A stretch of 41,823 bases of DNA from an uncultured Granulosicoccaceae bacterium (GCA_938020525.1 CALIHW010000070.1:1-41823); one strand, 5' to 3'; positions 32,055-41,535 are shown, counted from the stretch's first letter. Numbers and translations are program-made. The notes: generated from the letters alone by a model not told the origin.

Positions 32055-34178
32055 ATGATTCACAACCCGTCACCCGAATTTTCATTGTTCCACGAGGCAT
32101 TACTGAACTCATCGGATGGGCATTGCCTGTTCGATGCTGATAGCAAGCTACTCTCCTGGTCTGACTCATTTGGTGATTATTATCCGCGGATAAAAGATCG
32201 TATAAAACCTGGCTATTCCTACCAGCAGTTTGTCCGTGATTTAATGGAAAACCAGGTGCTTAGAAACCTGAAGCCGGTCGAGGATATTGATGATTGGGCG
32301 GTAGAACAGGCTGCGATGCTTGGTGAGAAGCACGAGTTCGTTCATCATTTGCAAGACGGCCGCCACATGCGAATCAAACATTCCAGATTGGCTAACGGCT
32401 ATTATTTTTTCGCAGCTACGGATATCACACTATCAGTGGTCCAGCAAGATGCCCTCGAAGATGGTAAGCAAAGATTCGAAAGGTTTGCACAACTGGCGGC
32501 GGACTGGTTTTGGGAGCTCGATGCTGAGCTTAAGTATGTTTATTTTTCTGGTCATACGCTACCACTTTGCGGTACCCCGCGTCATGAGTTAATCGGAATA
32601 TCCCGCATCACACACTTACAAGCTAGTGTTGAGAAAAACGCTCAGTTGCGTGACCACAATGAAGCATTGTTAGCACGCCAGGAGTTTGAAGTGGTGTTGA
32701 GTTTGGCTGATGGTGCAGAATCGCTTACCCATGTTCATACGATCGCCGCTCCTGTGTTTGATAAACAGGGTGTTTTTACCGGGTATCTTGGCTGCGGTAA
32801 AAATGTCACCACAGAGTATGGCTTAAAGCAACAATTGGAGTTTCAGGCGGCTCATGATGAGCTGACCGGGTTAATTAATCGTCGCGCATTTGCTAACTAT
32901 CTTAGTGTTAGTTTGGATACGCGTACTGCTAGGGAAGCGCAGGACCAGGATTGCAATGATTTACATCGGACACTTATCTATATAGATCTTGATCAATTTA
33001 AAATGGTCAACGATAACGCTGGCCATCAAGCCGGGGATCAACTGTTGGTAGATATAACCCGAATCTTCGGGCGAGCGTATAATAGCTCTGATGATGTTAT
33101 TTCACGCTTGGGTGGTGATGAATTCGCGGTTCTAAGCGCATGTGATGAGGAAGAAGCGAAGCTTAGGACAGAAGAATTTATTAAGTTGGTAGGTGAGTAT
33201 CGTCTCAGTTGGGATGAAAGAACGTTCTCGATTGGCGCAAGCGCTGGTATTGTAACCATTGACAGCGATACTGTGAGTGACAGTGATTTATTGTCGAAGG
33301 CAGATATGGCATGTTATTCCGCCAAGATGTCTGGTCGCAATCAGGTTCACCTGTATTCCAGACATGGAGTTTTCGTCAATAATCAAAACGATGAAATTGG
33401 CAAGCTGGAGTTGATCAACGATTCTATATTGCATGACAGACTCAGTATCGCCCTACAACCTATAGTGCCAGCCAGACCCAAAGATGATAACCATACCAAA
33501 TTTGAAGTGTTATTGAGACTGGAGGATGCAAAGCGCAAAACGGTTCCACCGGGTGTAGTGATACCCGTTGCCGAAAAGTATGATCGAATGCAGCACATCG
33601 ATCTGTGGATGATTGAACACTCGATTTCTGCCATAAACCAGTTTGCTGAGTATGGCGAGCAAGTTGCCTTGTCAGTAAATTTATCTGGCAATACGCTGAG
33701 TAATGAATCATGTCTAGGGCAAATTTCACGTCTGGTTGAAAACAATCAGGTTGAACCAAAGATGTTGTGTTTTGAAGTAACTGAAACTGCGACTATCAAA
33801 CGCATAGAAAAAGCGTGCAACTTTATTGAGCACTTAAAACAGTTGGGTTGTGAGTTTTCGCTGGATGATTTCGGCAGTGGTCTGTCTTCTTTCTCTTATC
33901 TTCGTTCACTGCCAGTCGACTACCTAAAGATTGACGGCTGTTTTGTTGCTGACATAGACGAAGATTCATCTAATAAAGCTATCGTTAAGTCGTTCAATAC
34001 ACTGGCGCACGATATGAAGATGAAGACCGTTGCCGAGTATGTGGAAACAGAAGCGATTGCAGATTTACTGATCGAACTGGGGATTGATTATCTTCAGGGA
34101 TTTGGTGTCGGTCGCCCGGAGAATCTGGATGCGTGGTTAAATTACTATTCAGAGCAGCAGTCCTTGACCGGGACCTAA
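32055..34178 (+). CDS. PAS-GGDEF-EAL cyclic-di-GMP signalling protein
   Basis: From the ATG at 32055 the product has 707 residues: two PAS-like regions (about 8-110 and 130-265), a GGDEF diguanylate cyclase domain with an intact GGDEF at 353-357 (RLGGDEFAVL), and an EAL phosphodiesterase domain. The EAL motif is EVL (E484 in FEVLLRLE). The other EAL catalytic residues are present (SVNLSGN, FEVTETAT, LDDFGSG, YLKIDG, VAEYVE, LQGFGVGRP). It probably makes or breaks down c-di-GMP in response to a PAS-sensed signal. Upstream TTG and ATG codons (31974, 32016) only add a hydrophobic stretch without a ribosome binding site; the start is uncertain. Confidence 0.9.
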   Translation: MIHNPSPEFSLFHEALLNSSDGHCLFDADSKLLSWSDSFGDYYPRIKDRIKPGYSYQQFVRDLMENQVLRNLKPVEDIDDWAVEQAAMLGEKHEFVHHLQDGRHMRIKHSRLANGYYFFAATDITLSVVQQDALEDGKQRFERFAQLAADWFWELDAELKYVYFSGHTLPLCGTPRHELIGISRITHLQASVEKNAQLRDHNEALLARQEFEVVLSLADGAESLTHVHTIAAPVFDKQGVFTGYLGCGKNVTTEYGLKQQLEFQAAHDELTGLINRRAFANYLSVSLDTRTAREAQDQDCNDLHRTLIYIDLDQFKMVNDNAGHQAGDQLLVDITRIFGRAYNSSDDVISRLGGDEFAVLSACDEEEAKLRTEEFIKLVGEYRLSWDERTFSIGASAGIVTIDSDTVSDSDLLSKADMACYSAKMSGRNQVHLYSRHGVFVNNQNDEIGKLELINDSILHDRLSIALQPIVPARPKDDNHTKFEVLLRLEDAKRKTVPPGVVIPVAEKYDRMQHIDLWMIEHSISAINQFAEYGEQVALSVNLSGNTLSNESCLGQISRLVENNQVEPKMLCFEVTETATIKRIEKACNFIEHLKQLGCEFSLDDFGSGLSSFSYLRSLPVDYLKIDGCFVADIDEDSSNKAIVKSFNTLAHDMKMKTVAEYVETEAIADLLIELGIDYLQGFGVGRPENLDAWLNYYSEQQSLTGT

Positions 34179-34366
34179 CACAGATTGATGTCTGTCTTTG
34201 ACAATTGTTCTAGCCGATAGGCTCACCCTCTAAAAGTGAACGGTAATTGTGTGCGGTGACGCAGGAGTAGAGACAACGCTCGGTGAATTCTCATGCCGTT
34301 AAGTTTTTATCGGCTTTTCGTTGATTAATTGGCACACTAGTGTCCCCACCTGGACTGGTACCTGCC

Positions 34367-35398
34367 ATGAGATCTTGCCAAATAATTCACACCGTTAGCT
34401 GTCACGCAGAAGGCGAGGTGGGTGATGTTATTGTTGGTGGTGTGAATGTTCCACCCGGAGATACGTTGTGGGAGCAGTCACGATGGATAGCTGAAGATAA
34501 TAGCCTTCGGCGTTTTATGCTGAACGAGCCAAGAGGTGGTGTGTTCCGGCACGTAAATCTGCTGGTACCGCCGACGCACAAGGAAGCAGACGCAGCCTGG
34601 ATCATCATGGAGCCCGAAGACACGCCTCCAATGTCTGGATCAAATTCGATCTGTGTCGCCACTGTTTTGCTGGAGACTGGTATTTTGCCTATGCAAGAGC
34701 CGGAAACGGTTTTAACGCTGGAGGCACCGGGTGGCTTGATTCGGGTGGTGGCCACCTGTAGCAATGGTGAAGTACTAAAAGTCAGCGTGACTAACGTGCC
34801 AAGTTTTGCGGCCAACCTTGATTTCCCGTTGGAACTGGAAGGACTGGGCACGCTGCAGGTAGATACGGCTTATGGAGGCGACAGCTTCGTTATCGTCAAT
34901 GCTCCGGATCTTGGTTTTACCGTAGCGCCAGATGAAGCTCGAGATATCGCAGAAGCAGGGGTTAAGATTGTCAATGCAATCAACGAACAGCTAGGTTTTG
35001 AGCATCCTGAAAATTCAGCTTGGTCTCACATATCATTTTGCCAGATGGCTATGCCTGTGACATTCGAAGACGGGGTGAAACGTGGAAAGAACGCAGTGTC
35101 GATTATGCCTGGCAAGATTGATCGCTCGCCTTGCGGTACTGGCTGCTCAGCGCGCCTGGCGGTGATGCACGCGAGAGGTGAAATCGAGGTAGGTGAGCGT
35201 TTCATCGGGGAGTCAATCATTGGATCGCTATTTGACTGCGCAATTGTTGAGGAAACCACCGTGGGTGCACTTCCGGCGATATCACCACAATTGGCTGGCA
35301 GAGGCTACATCTCCGGCACACACCAGCACATGCTGAACCCTGCTGATCCATGGCCACATGGCTATCGACTTAGTGACACCTGGCCTGATTTGAACTAA
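34367..35398 (+). CDS. Proline racemase superfamily enzyme (hydroxyproline epimerase or dehydratase type)
   Basis: The ATG at 34367 gives the family start [26 protein letters not shown]; a GTG nine codons upstream is less likely. The 343 residues match the family. The two catalytic positions are S90 in [12 protein letters not shown] (Cys in classical proline racemase, Thr in trans-3-hydroxyproline dehydratase) and C256 in [15 protein letters not shown]. The Ser/Cys pair argues against simple proline racemase and points to hydroxyproline epimerase or a related dehydratase. The exact reaction cannot be settled. No hydroxyproline catabolic genes neighbour it. Confidence 0.85.
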   Translation: MRSCQIIHTVSCHAEGEVGDVIVGGVNVPPGDTLWEQSRWIAEDNSLRRFMLNEPRGGVFRHVNLLVPPTHKEADAAWIIMEPEDTPPMSGSNSICVATVLLETGILPMQEPETVLTLEAPGGLIRVVATCSNGEVLKVSVTNVPSFAANLDFPLELEGLGTLQVDTAYGGDSFVIVNAPDLGFTVAPDEARDIAEAGVKIVNAINEQLGFEHPENSAWSHISFCQMAMPVTFEDGVKRGKNAVSIMPGKIDRSPCGTGCSARLAVMHARGEIEVGERFIGESIIGSLFDCAIVEETTVGALPAISPQLAGRGYISGTHQHMLNPADPWPHGYRLSDTWPDLN

Positions 35399-35549
35399 CC
35401 GTCTGCGTGTGTTGTCATTTAACAGGCGAAGCTGACGATACCGATTCCGCACTGTAGTTTGAGATGTCCACTTACCTTTAAAGGGCATCCTCGGTTTTTC
35501 CCAAATGTAAGCGGAATTTCGGTTTTTGTTCGACAAATGAAATCAAATA

Positions 35550-36452
35550 ATGCAGTCTAGAGATGTACAATTTCAGGGTACGGCTGTATTGGCAATTCAT
35601 CGTACACATAGAAGCTTCAGAACGCGGAGAATCAGAGCGAGGAATCCGCTGATAGCTCACTGGCGAGGCTCCCATTCTTTAGTGTTCACGCTACTAGTGG
35701 GGCTTGTCGGGTTGCGTTTGCTGCTGGGGATGGTGCAAACAGTTGTCCCCCCGACTATGCTCGATTTCTGGGTGGTGTCGAGTATCGCTGTCTTGTTGTG
35801 GCAAGTTGTCGGTACGATGCGAGCTGCGGATCGCTTTGTGAGAGTTACGGGTAGTGTGTCCGGCTTGTGTTTTGCCTATTTTATGATGCTCGTTACTGCG
35901 GTGCTTACCTTCACGCAAACGGCTGATGCACTGTCATCCAAACACGCGCCGCCTGCGTCTAACGTTTTAATCCGAACGCTGCCAGTTTTATCCAGAGACG
36001 GCATCATGCGAGTTGACGGTAATCTGGACTGGGAATTGTACGGAGCCTTTGAGCATACGCTCAAACGGTACCCTAATATTCAGAGCATTCGCCTTGGGAG
36101 TGCAGGTGGGTACGTCTTTGTTGCCAGAGCGATGGCTGAAAAAATTCTGGAGCGCAATCTCGATACCCATATTGCAACCCACTGCTATTCAGCTTGTGCT
36201 GTTGCTTTTCTTGCTGGTGATCGACGAACAATGGCAGACACTGCGGAACTTGGCTTCCACCAGTATAAACTTGAGTCAGGGCGCCAGCCCGAAGTCATCA
36301 ATGTAGCCGATGAGCTGGAAAAAGACCGACAGTTTTTTTCGCGGCGCGGATTGTCTGATGAATTTGTACAGCAGGTCTTTACGGCTGCACACTCTGATCT
36401 TTGGATTCCCGATAGTGACATGCTTCGAAAGTCTGGTGCAATATCGAATTAA
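35550..36452 (+). CDS. Membrane-anchored ClpP/crotonase-fold protein (COG3904-like)
   Basis: The 300-residue product has three hydrophobic helices (about 43-65, 72-92 and 104-125) and a C-terminal domain (about 138-300) with ClpP-like features: SIRLGSAGGYVFVARAMAEKI forming the Gly-rich oxyanion loop, and THCYSACAVAFLAGDRR with Ser214 at the nucleophile position flanked by C212 and C216. This pattern matches the COG3904 predicted periplasmic proteins related to ClpP. A clear catalytic His and Asp could not be assigned with certainty (H243 in LGFHQYK is a candidate). No ribosome binding site is obvious. Confidence 0.75.
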   Translation: MQSRDVQFQGTAVLAIHRTHRSFRTRRIRARNPLIAHWRGSHSLVFTLLVGLVGLRLLLGMVQTVVPPTMLDFWVVSSIAVLLWQVVGTMRAADRFVRVTGSVSGLCFAYFMMLVTAVLTFTQTADALSSKHAPPASNVLIRTLPVLSRDGIMRVDGNLDWELYGAFEHTLKRYPNIQSIRLGSAGGYVFVARAMAEKILERNLDTHIATHCYSACAVAFLAGDRRTMADTAELGFHQYKLESGRQPEVINVADELEKDRQFFSRRGLSDEFVQQVFTAAHSDLWIPDSDMLRKSGAISN

Positions 36453-36738
36453 TCCGGACTGAGTTAGTCGAGATGTAAGGCTCTAGTAAACTTGGTTTAT
36501 AGCGTTGAAGCCGATGTTTCACTGATAAGACCGCGTGGTGAAAGCACGCCTGGTCGCACCACGTTCAATTTTATCAGCATCGCCATCGTAGTCGAATTGC
36601 CGATTCTGGTGTTTTTGCTGCAATTAGTATCTACCAATTCGTATTTATCGATTCCATTCGTAATAACAGAACGCAGTTGATCTTGGGCGGAATATTTCGT
36701 GCGTGATTTTAATCAGATCCGATATGTAGAGGTGCCCG

Positions 36739-37866
36739 GTGAAAGTGCCACGAGTGAAATTACTGAAACTCATCTTTTTCGTATTGGCTATGAGCTGCTC
36801 TTTACTAACAGTCGCACATGCGATCACGTTTGTTATTTTGACAGCTGATTTGTCCATAGATAAAGACGTCGTTACGGCAGGTGAATCCGTAACGATTAAT
36901 ATTGGTATCGAGAGCACCGGATCGCGTGTTGCGACAAATCCGGGTGTGACAATTCTTATGCCGCCAGGTAGTAGCGATATTTCCAGCCCTGACTGTACAC
37001 CCTTAGATCAAACAACCCTTTTCTGTGGACTGGCTGAAATAGGCATTGATGAGGTCGCAGGTTTTTCGATTTCTGCTGTGCTTACTGATATCGGTAATCA
37101 CTTGTTTACCGCCGTGATTGATGCAGATGATCTGCTGGGTGGAGCGCAAACCGAGACAAAATTAATAACTGTGATGCCTCAATCTGAGAACACAGAACCG
37201 GAGATTGCAGCAGGCCCGGTGGACCTTGAACTGACAGTGAGTATAAACGGCGGCGATAACAATGAAATCAAAATAGACGGTTTTGGATATGTCACAGCTG
37301 TAGTCAGAAATTCCCATCCACAGAATACCGCTTTTTTCCCTGTGGTTGATCTTCAAATGTCAGAGAGCCTTCGGTTTCATTCAGGAGACTATTGCACTGG
37401 GTCGGACGATAATGTTGTTTGTAAAGTACCTACACTTGCGCCTCGATCAGAGGCAGAGTTTGTTATTGCGTTGCATGGTATTGCGCTAAGTGAGGGAGCA
37501 ACATTTACCGCTGTTGCAAGTAGCACGCAGGAAGATTTGCAAAGCGATGACAATACAGTCGGGCTGGTCTTTGGGATTGTGAAGCAGGAAGTTTTATGTG
37601 GAGCGTCGAATCCAACATGTTCCGGTGGTCCCGGTGGTGATTCCACTGGTGATACCGGCGGTCCCAATAGTGTAGGCGATAGTGCAGGTGACACTACAGG
37701 TACGGAGCAACCCATCGGGGTTGCTGTAGAACCAGAGCAGGCATCTGGTAGCGATGCGGGTAGTTCAGGTGGTGGCGTGATATCAGCGCAGCATTTACTC
37801 TGTTTACTACTACTGTGCATGTGCTGCAGGTTTGCCCTTAAAAACACCCTTAGAGACTATGTGTGA
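36739..37866 (+). CDS. Exported DUF11-like repeat protein with a possible GlyGly-CTERM tail
   Basis: The GTG at 36739 follows AGAGGTG. The 375-residue product has a signal peptide (about 1-28, TVAHA) and two DUF11/CARDB-like beta-sandwich domains (about 33-140 and 157-270; for example DLSIDKDVVTAGESVTINIG and VDLELTVSING). A Gly/Asp/Thr-rich linker (about 285-345, GGDSTGDTGGP) follows, then SSGGGVISAQHLLCLLLLCMCCR. The tail (Gly-Gly, hydrophobic helix with four cysteines, Arg) is like GlyGly-CTERM but ends in 12 further polar residues, so it is only a candidate. Such proteins are usually displayed on the surface. Confidence 0.7.
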   Translation: MKVPRVKLLKLIFFVLAMSCSLLTVAHAITFVILTADLSIDKDVVTAGESVTINIGIESTGSRVATNPGVTILMPPGSSDISSPDCTPLDQTTLFCGLAEIGIDEVAGFSISAVLTDIGNHLFTAVIDADDLLGGAQTETKLITVMPQSENTEPEIAAGPVDLELTVSINGGDNNEIKIDGFGYVTAVVRNSHPQNTAFFPVVDLQMSESLRFHSGDYCTGSDDNVVCKVPTLAPRSEAEFVIALHGIALSEGATFTAVASSTQEDLQSDDNTVGLVFGIVKQEVLCGASNPTCSGGPGGDSTGDTGGPNSVGDSAGDTTGTEQPIGVAVEPEQASGSDAGSSGGGVISAQHLLCLLLLCMCCRFALKNTLRDYV

Positions 37867-37928
37867 ACATCGGATCAAACTATTGGACAAGCTTAGTTGT
37901 AACGATGGGAGTTACCACTGCCTGTGTG

Positions 37929-38567
37929 TTACCACTGCCTGTGTCCTCCGGTGTCGATATGAAATCTCACACTACTGTACAAACCAAGTCCGAGGTCATA
38001 GTTCTCACCAAGAGTGTGCCAGCGATTCTGCAGTATATGATGTAGCTCTTTGCGCTCCATTTTCGCTACCGGTTGTAAATCCAGCGCTGAAAATGTCAGG
38101 TGTCGACTCCTTCCGGCGCCGCCGGCCAGCCTATTGTATTTCGGGGTTCGAAATCCGGACAATACGCGTACGTCACCAATATATGGAATCAGGTCGTACT
38201 TCAAAAACACCAGCGTATTGACCATTTCGTTCCAGTGCTCTCTGGCGGGGATGGCGTACTTGGGGAGATTATGCTTGCTGAAATCTGTGCCTTGCTGCAG
38301 CAGCTGCCATGCCGGCAGAATATTGTGTAGCTCGTGTGACTGCAGAAAGTAGACAAAATCTTCATAATCCTGAAACGCGTTGTTTTCACTGAGGAATTGT
38401 GCGAAGTCAGGCGGGTAGTCGTAAAGCTTCTCAGGCATTTCTGACAGAATGCCGCACGCTGTAACGTACAGGCCTGTGAATATGCCTAAAAATAGCGCGG
38501 GCAGCTTTCTTGTTATGACACTCCTGCGCTTTTTACAGGAGAGTGCGTTGGCGAAAGGGGCAGTCAT
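37929..38567 (-). CDS. M15-family peptidase lipoprotein (D-Ala-D-Ala carboxypeptidase-like)
   Basis: The 212-residue protein has a lipobox at 34-38 (YVTAC, Cys38) and a C-terminal peptidase M15A domain (about 130-212). The Zn ligands are visible as H156 and D163 (GRSRHLTFSALDL) and H203 (VRFHIDTGGHRQW); the SGFRTPKYNRLAGGAG turn is typical. Such enzymes trim peptidoglycan stem peptides in the periplasm. The N-terminal region before the lipobox is unusually long and basic. It converges with the DUF11-like gene, ending 62 bp from it. Confidence 0.85.
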   Translation of the reverse strand: MTAPFANALSCKKRRSVITRKLPALFLGIFTGLYVTACGILSEMPEKLYDYPPDFAQFLSENNAFQDYEDFVYFLQSHELHNILPAWQLLQQGTDFSKHNLPKYAIPAREHWNEMVNTLVFLKYDLIPYIGDVRVLSGFRTPKYNRLAGGAGRSRHLTFSALDLQPVAKMERKELHHILQNRWHTLGENYDLGLGLYSSVRFHIDTGGHRQW

Positions 38568-38693
38568 TTATAGAGTTTTTATATTTGTTTTTTTTTGTCA
38601 CCCTCAGTGTAAATAGAAAAAGCTGAATCCAGTCTTACAATGAGATTAAAATTTTTTAATCAATTATCCTGGTCTCAGGTTACGCCTCTACAG

Positions 38694-39287
38694 TTACCGT
38701 AATATGTGAACAAGCTTGCCGATAAAATTCTCCTCTGGAACGAAACCCCAATAGCGACTGTCGTTAGAATTGTCACGGTTGTCGCCAAGCACGAAGTAGT
38801 GTCCTGCAGGGACGGTGACACTGACATCCTGTTGAGAGTAATTGTGCTCAGTTAAGCTAATTTCATAGCGCCTTTCATCAACAAGCTCGAAGTGACGGTT
38901 ATAAGTATTGTCACTCGATGTATTGTCAATTGAATCGGTAATACTATTTGATTTTTGTACTTGCTGTATTTCTATGTCGTTGACCAGCACGCGCTTATTT
39001 TCATAACGAATGTTCTCACCCGGCAATCCCACCACGCGTTTTATGAAATCTAATTTTGGATCTCGTGGGTATGTAAAGACCATGACATCACCACGCCTAA
39101 TCGATCTAATTCGCTGTGTGTTTGCGACATTAAAACCGAAAAAATCATAGTTCCCGTATCCTAGCTTTGAGACAATAATATGATCACCGACCTTAAGGGT
39201 TGGATTCATTGAGTGCGAAGGGATGCGAAATGGCTCCGCCACAAAGGTTCTTAAGCTAAAAACAAGTAGAAAAACTGCAATACCCAT
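38694..39287 (-). CDS. Signal peptidase I (second paralogue)
   Basis: This 197-residue enzyme has one N-terminal helix, catalytic Ser26 (IPSHSMNPT), Lys83 (DFIKRVVGLPG) and GDNRDNSNDSRYWG near the C-terminus, so it should be an active Sec signal peptidase. It is smaller than E. coli LepB (two helices) and than the TM2-fused paralogue at 9233. It lies 28 bp downstream of the sugar dehydrogenase gene on the same strand and 126 bp upstream of the M15 gene. AAGGATC supports the start. It may be a specialised enzyme with the main LepB elsewhere (usually beside lepA/rnc). Confidence 0.93.
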   Translation of the reverse strand: MGIAVFLLVFSLRTFVAEPFRIPSHSMNPTLKVGDHIIVSKLGYGNYDFFGFNVANTQRIRSIRRGDVMVFTYPRDPKLDFIKRVVGLPGENIRYENKRVLVNDIEIQQVQKSNSITDSIDNTSSDNTYNRHFELVDERRYEISLTEHNYSQQDVSVTVPAGHYFVLGDNRDNSNDSRYWGFVPEENFIGKLVHILR

Positions 39288-39315
39288 CGATGATCCTTGT
39301 TAGCTTTTGATGCTG

Positions 39316-40479
39316 TCAGGCAGAGGGTGAAAGGCGAATTATTCTGCCACCACTTTCGATAGCGATATAAATGTATCCATCAGAGTTTTGCTCAACCGCG
39401 CGCACCCGGCCAATACCATCCAGCAGAATCTCTTTGTGGATTACTGCACCATCCTTTATTTCCAATCGCTGTAATTGCTGAAACTTAAGTGATCCAACAA
39501 GCAGACTACTTTTCCATTCAGGGTATTTGTCGCCCGTGATGAATGCCATGCCACAGGGTGCAATAGAAGGTACCCAGTAAGTTACCGGCGATACCATGTC
39601 TGGTCGTGAAACCTGGTCAGTAATTTTGGTGCCGCTATAGTTGACGCCAAAGGTTACCGTCGGCCAGCCATAGTTTTGGCCCTGTATAATCAGATTGAGT
39701 TCATCACCACCTTTCGGGCCGTGTTCATGCGCCCAGAGCGCTCCTGTTTCCGGGTGAATCTCCATGCCTTGCGGATTGCGATGACCCCATGACCAGATTT
39801 GCGGCAGGGCATTCAATGTATTAACGAATGGGTTGTTATCCGGAATCTGTCCATCGTCGTGTAGGCGAAATATTTTACCTATAGGGTTTGTAAGTGTTTG
39901 TGCCTCATCTCTGTTTCCGCGATCGCCTACACTCAGGTAGACATGATTATCCGCGTCGAATGCGATGCGACTACCAAAGTGTCTGCCGCCAGCGTAATTA
40001 GGCAGTGCTTTGTAGATGAGTTCCTGTTCAACAAACGCGTGATCTACAATCTTACCGCGAACAAGGGCAGTATTAGCACCACGTCCGGGTTCTCCTTTTG
40101 CTTTTGCAGAAGAGAATGACAGATAGACCCAGCCATTGGATTGATAGTCAGGATGAATGGCGACATCAAGCAAACCACCCTGGCCATCAACTGCGACAGT
40201 AGGCGTGTTGGCTATCGGGTCGGGGTGGAGTTTCGCGTCTGCATCCAGCAAGCGCAATGTACCGGTGCGTTCTGTAATCAGCATGCCGCCCGCTGGAAGT
40301 GCAGCCATGCCCCAGGGAATGCTCAGACCTTCTGCAATGGTCTCGACAACAAAGTCTTGTTTTTCTGATGAGACAGACTGGCCGGTTGCCAGAGGGCTGA
40401 TAAGCAATGTGGTCAACAGGCTCGCTGTGAGCGTAGTGATGAAACACAGTTGTGGTATGGGGTTTCTATTTTTCACCAT
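39316..40479 (-). CDS. PQQ-dependent soluble aldose/sugar dehydrogenase family protein
   Basis: The 387-residue protein has a signal peptide (about 1-33, SPLATG) and the six-bladed propeller of the glucose/sorbosone dehydrogenase family (YliI/Asd-like). Marker segments include LSIPWGMAALPAGG, GGLLDVAIHPDY, YAGGRHFGSRIAFD (catalytic His candidate), SWGHRNPQGMEIHPETGALWAHEHGPKGGDELN and GRVRAVEQNSDGYIYIAIE. It oxidises aldoses in the periplasm with PQQ as cofactor in known members. No PQQ synthesis genes are in the window. It is the first gene of a small minus-strand group with the signal peptidase. Confidence 0.92.
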   Translation of the reverse strand: MVKNRNPIPQLCFITTLTASLLTTLLISPLATGQSVSSEKQDFVVETIAEGLSIPWGMAALPAGGMLITERTGTLRLLDADAKLHPDPIANTPTVAVDGQGGLLDVAIHPDYQSNGWVYLSFSSAKAKGEPGRGANTALVRGKIVDHAFVEQELIYKALPNYAGGRHFGSRIAFDADNHVYLSVGDRGNRDEAQTLTNPIGKIFRLHDDGQIPDNNPFVNTLNALPQIWSWGHRNPQGMEIHPETGALWAHEHGPKGGDELNLIIQGQNYGWPTVTFGVNYSGTKITDQVSRPDMVSPVTYWVPSIAPCGMAFITGDKYPEWKSSLLVGSLKFQQLQRLEIKDGAVIHKEILLDGIGRVRAVEQNSDGYIYIAIESGGRIIRLSPSA

Positions 40480-40968
40480 CGATTTGTCTTCCGGTTAGCC
40501 GACATGCTGTTTTAGATGGTGCCAGTGTAATGGAGGAACGACGCTGTTATCCAGCGGCACCATACATAATCTGAACCCTGAATGCTTTTGTTTTCTACTC
40601 CAACGTGAGGCCATATATGGTGGTGTGCAAGCCTCGAATCCGGATGCAGCTGAGCCGTGTCAGTCTCGACCGAATCTGTTCGCCCATACTGTCGTGATGT
40701 TAGATTCTGATGATTTATGCTCAAATGACGTTAGGGTATAGACAATTGGCGGGAGCCAGTCATTTCTGCTGCAAGGATCTATCAGCGACAAACGACCAAT
40801 TTCAGAAAGGATTGGGGTGGATTAGCACCGGTTTATGTTTGGTCTCAGGCCGATACTGTTAATGATGCTGCTGAAGCCCGGGAAAATGCGTTGAATAGCT
40901 GCCAATCCTTTCTCTATATGTAGTAGTTTTCAAATTATTTGTTGCCGTTATAAACAGGACATTCAAGT
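40480..40968. other. Intergenic region with an orphan open frame
   Basis: These 489 bp contain no complete gene. On the plus strand, 40735-40923 is open and reads a protein-like stretch without a start codon (YVWSQADTVNDAAEAREN, then ALNSC) ending at TAG. It may be a gene remnant. A 70-codon minus frame (40512-40724) has no supporting features. Confidence 0.4.
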
Positions 40969-41535
40969 ATGAGTCACCCTATAAGCAGATTTCCAGTGCC
41001 GGAAATCAATGACCTCCCAGACGACATAAAGCAACGCATACTGAGTGTGCAGGAAAAGGCGGGTTTTGTACCAAATGTCTTTTTGGCGCTCGCACACAGG
41101 CCGGAGGAGTTCAGGGCTTTCTTTGCCTACCATGATGCCTTGATGGAAAAAGAGGGTGGCTTAAGCCTCGCCGAGCGCGAGATGATTGTAGTAACGACAT
41201 CTGCTGCAAACGGTTGTCAGTACTGTGTTATAGCGCATGGTGCTGTTTTGCGGATTCGAGCCAAGAACTCTTTGATTGCAGATCAGGTTGCGATTAACTA
41301 TAAAAAAGCAGATGTGACTGCACGTGAAAGAGCAATGCTCGATTTTGCAATGAAGGTTTGCGACAGTGGCGCCGAGATAGATAATGGTGACTATGAATTA
41401 CTTTACGCTCATGGTTTTTCTGATGAAGACATCTGGGACATCGGTGCTATAACGGCATTCTTTGGATTGTCCAACCGGTTGGTTAATGTCACTGGTATGC
41501 GGCCGAATGATGAGTTTTATCTGATGGGGCGTTAA
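40969..41535 (+). CDS. AhpD/carboxymuconolactone decarboxylase-like peroxidase-related protein
   Basis: The 188-residue protein belongs to the AhpD-like fold. The redox pair C83-x2-C86 with His90 (NGCQYCVIAHG) is the AhpD/peroxidase-related signature, and FVPNVFLALAHRPE near the N-terminus is typical of the uncharacterised peroxidase-related subgroup. It probably acts as a thiol peroxidase or oxidoreductase. AGGACATTCAAGT precedes the ATG. It stands alone. A minus-strand frame overlaps its 3' end, but is weak. Confidence 0.88.
   Translation: MSHPISRFPVPEINDLPDDIKQRILSVQEKAGFVPNVFLALAHRPEEFRAFFAYHDALMEKEGGLSLAEREMIVVTTSAANGCQYCVIAHGAVLRIRAKNSLIADQVAINYKKADVTARERAMLDFAMKVCDSGAEIDNGDYELLYAHGFSDEDIWDIGAITAFFGLSNRLVNVTGMRPNDEFYLMGR

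Noticed and set aside
36492..36680. 62-codon plus frame with a hydrophobic segment
   Set aside because: It has a TTG start without a ribosome binding site and no family features; possibly chance.
38131..38160. tRNA-like GGTTCGAAATCC string
   Set aside because: It is inside the M15 gene, and no acceptor stem or anticodon arm can be paired around it.
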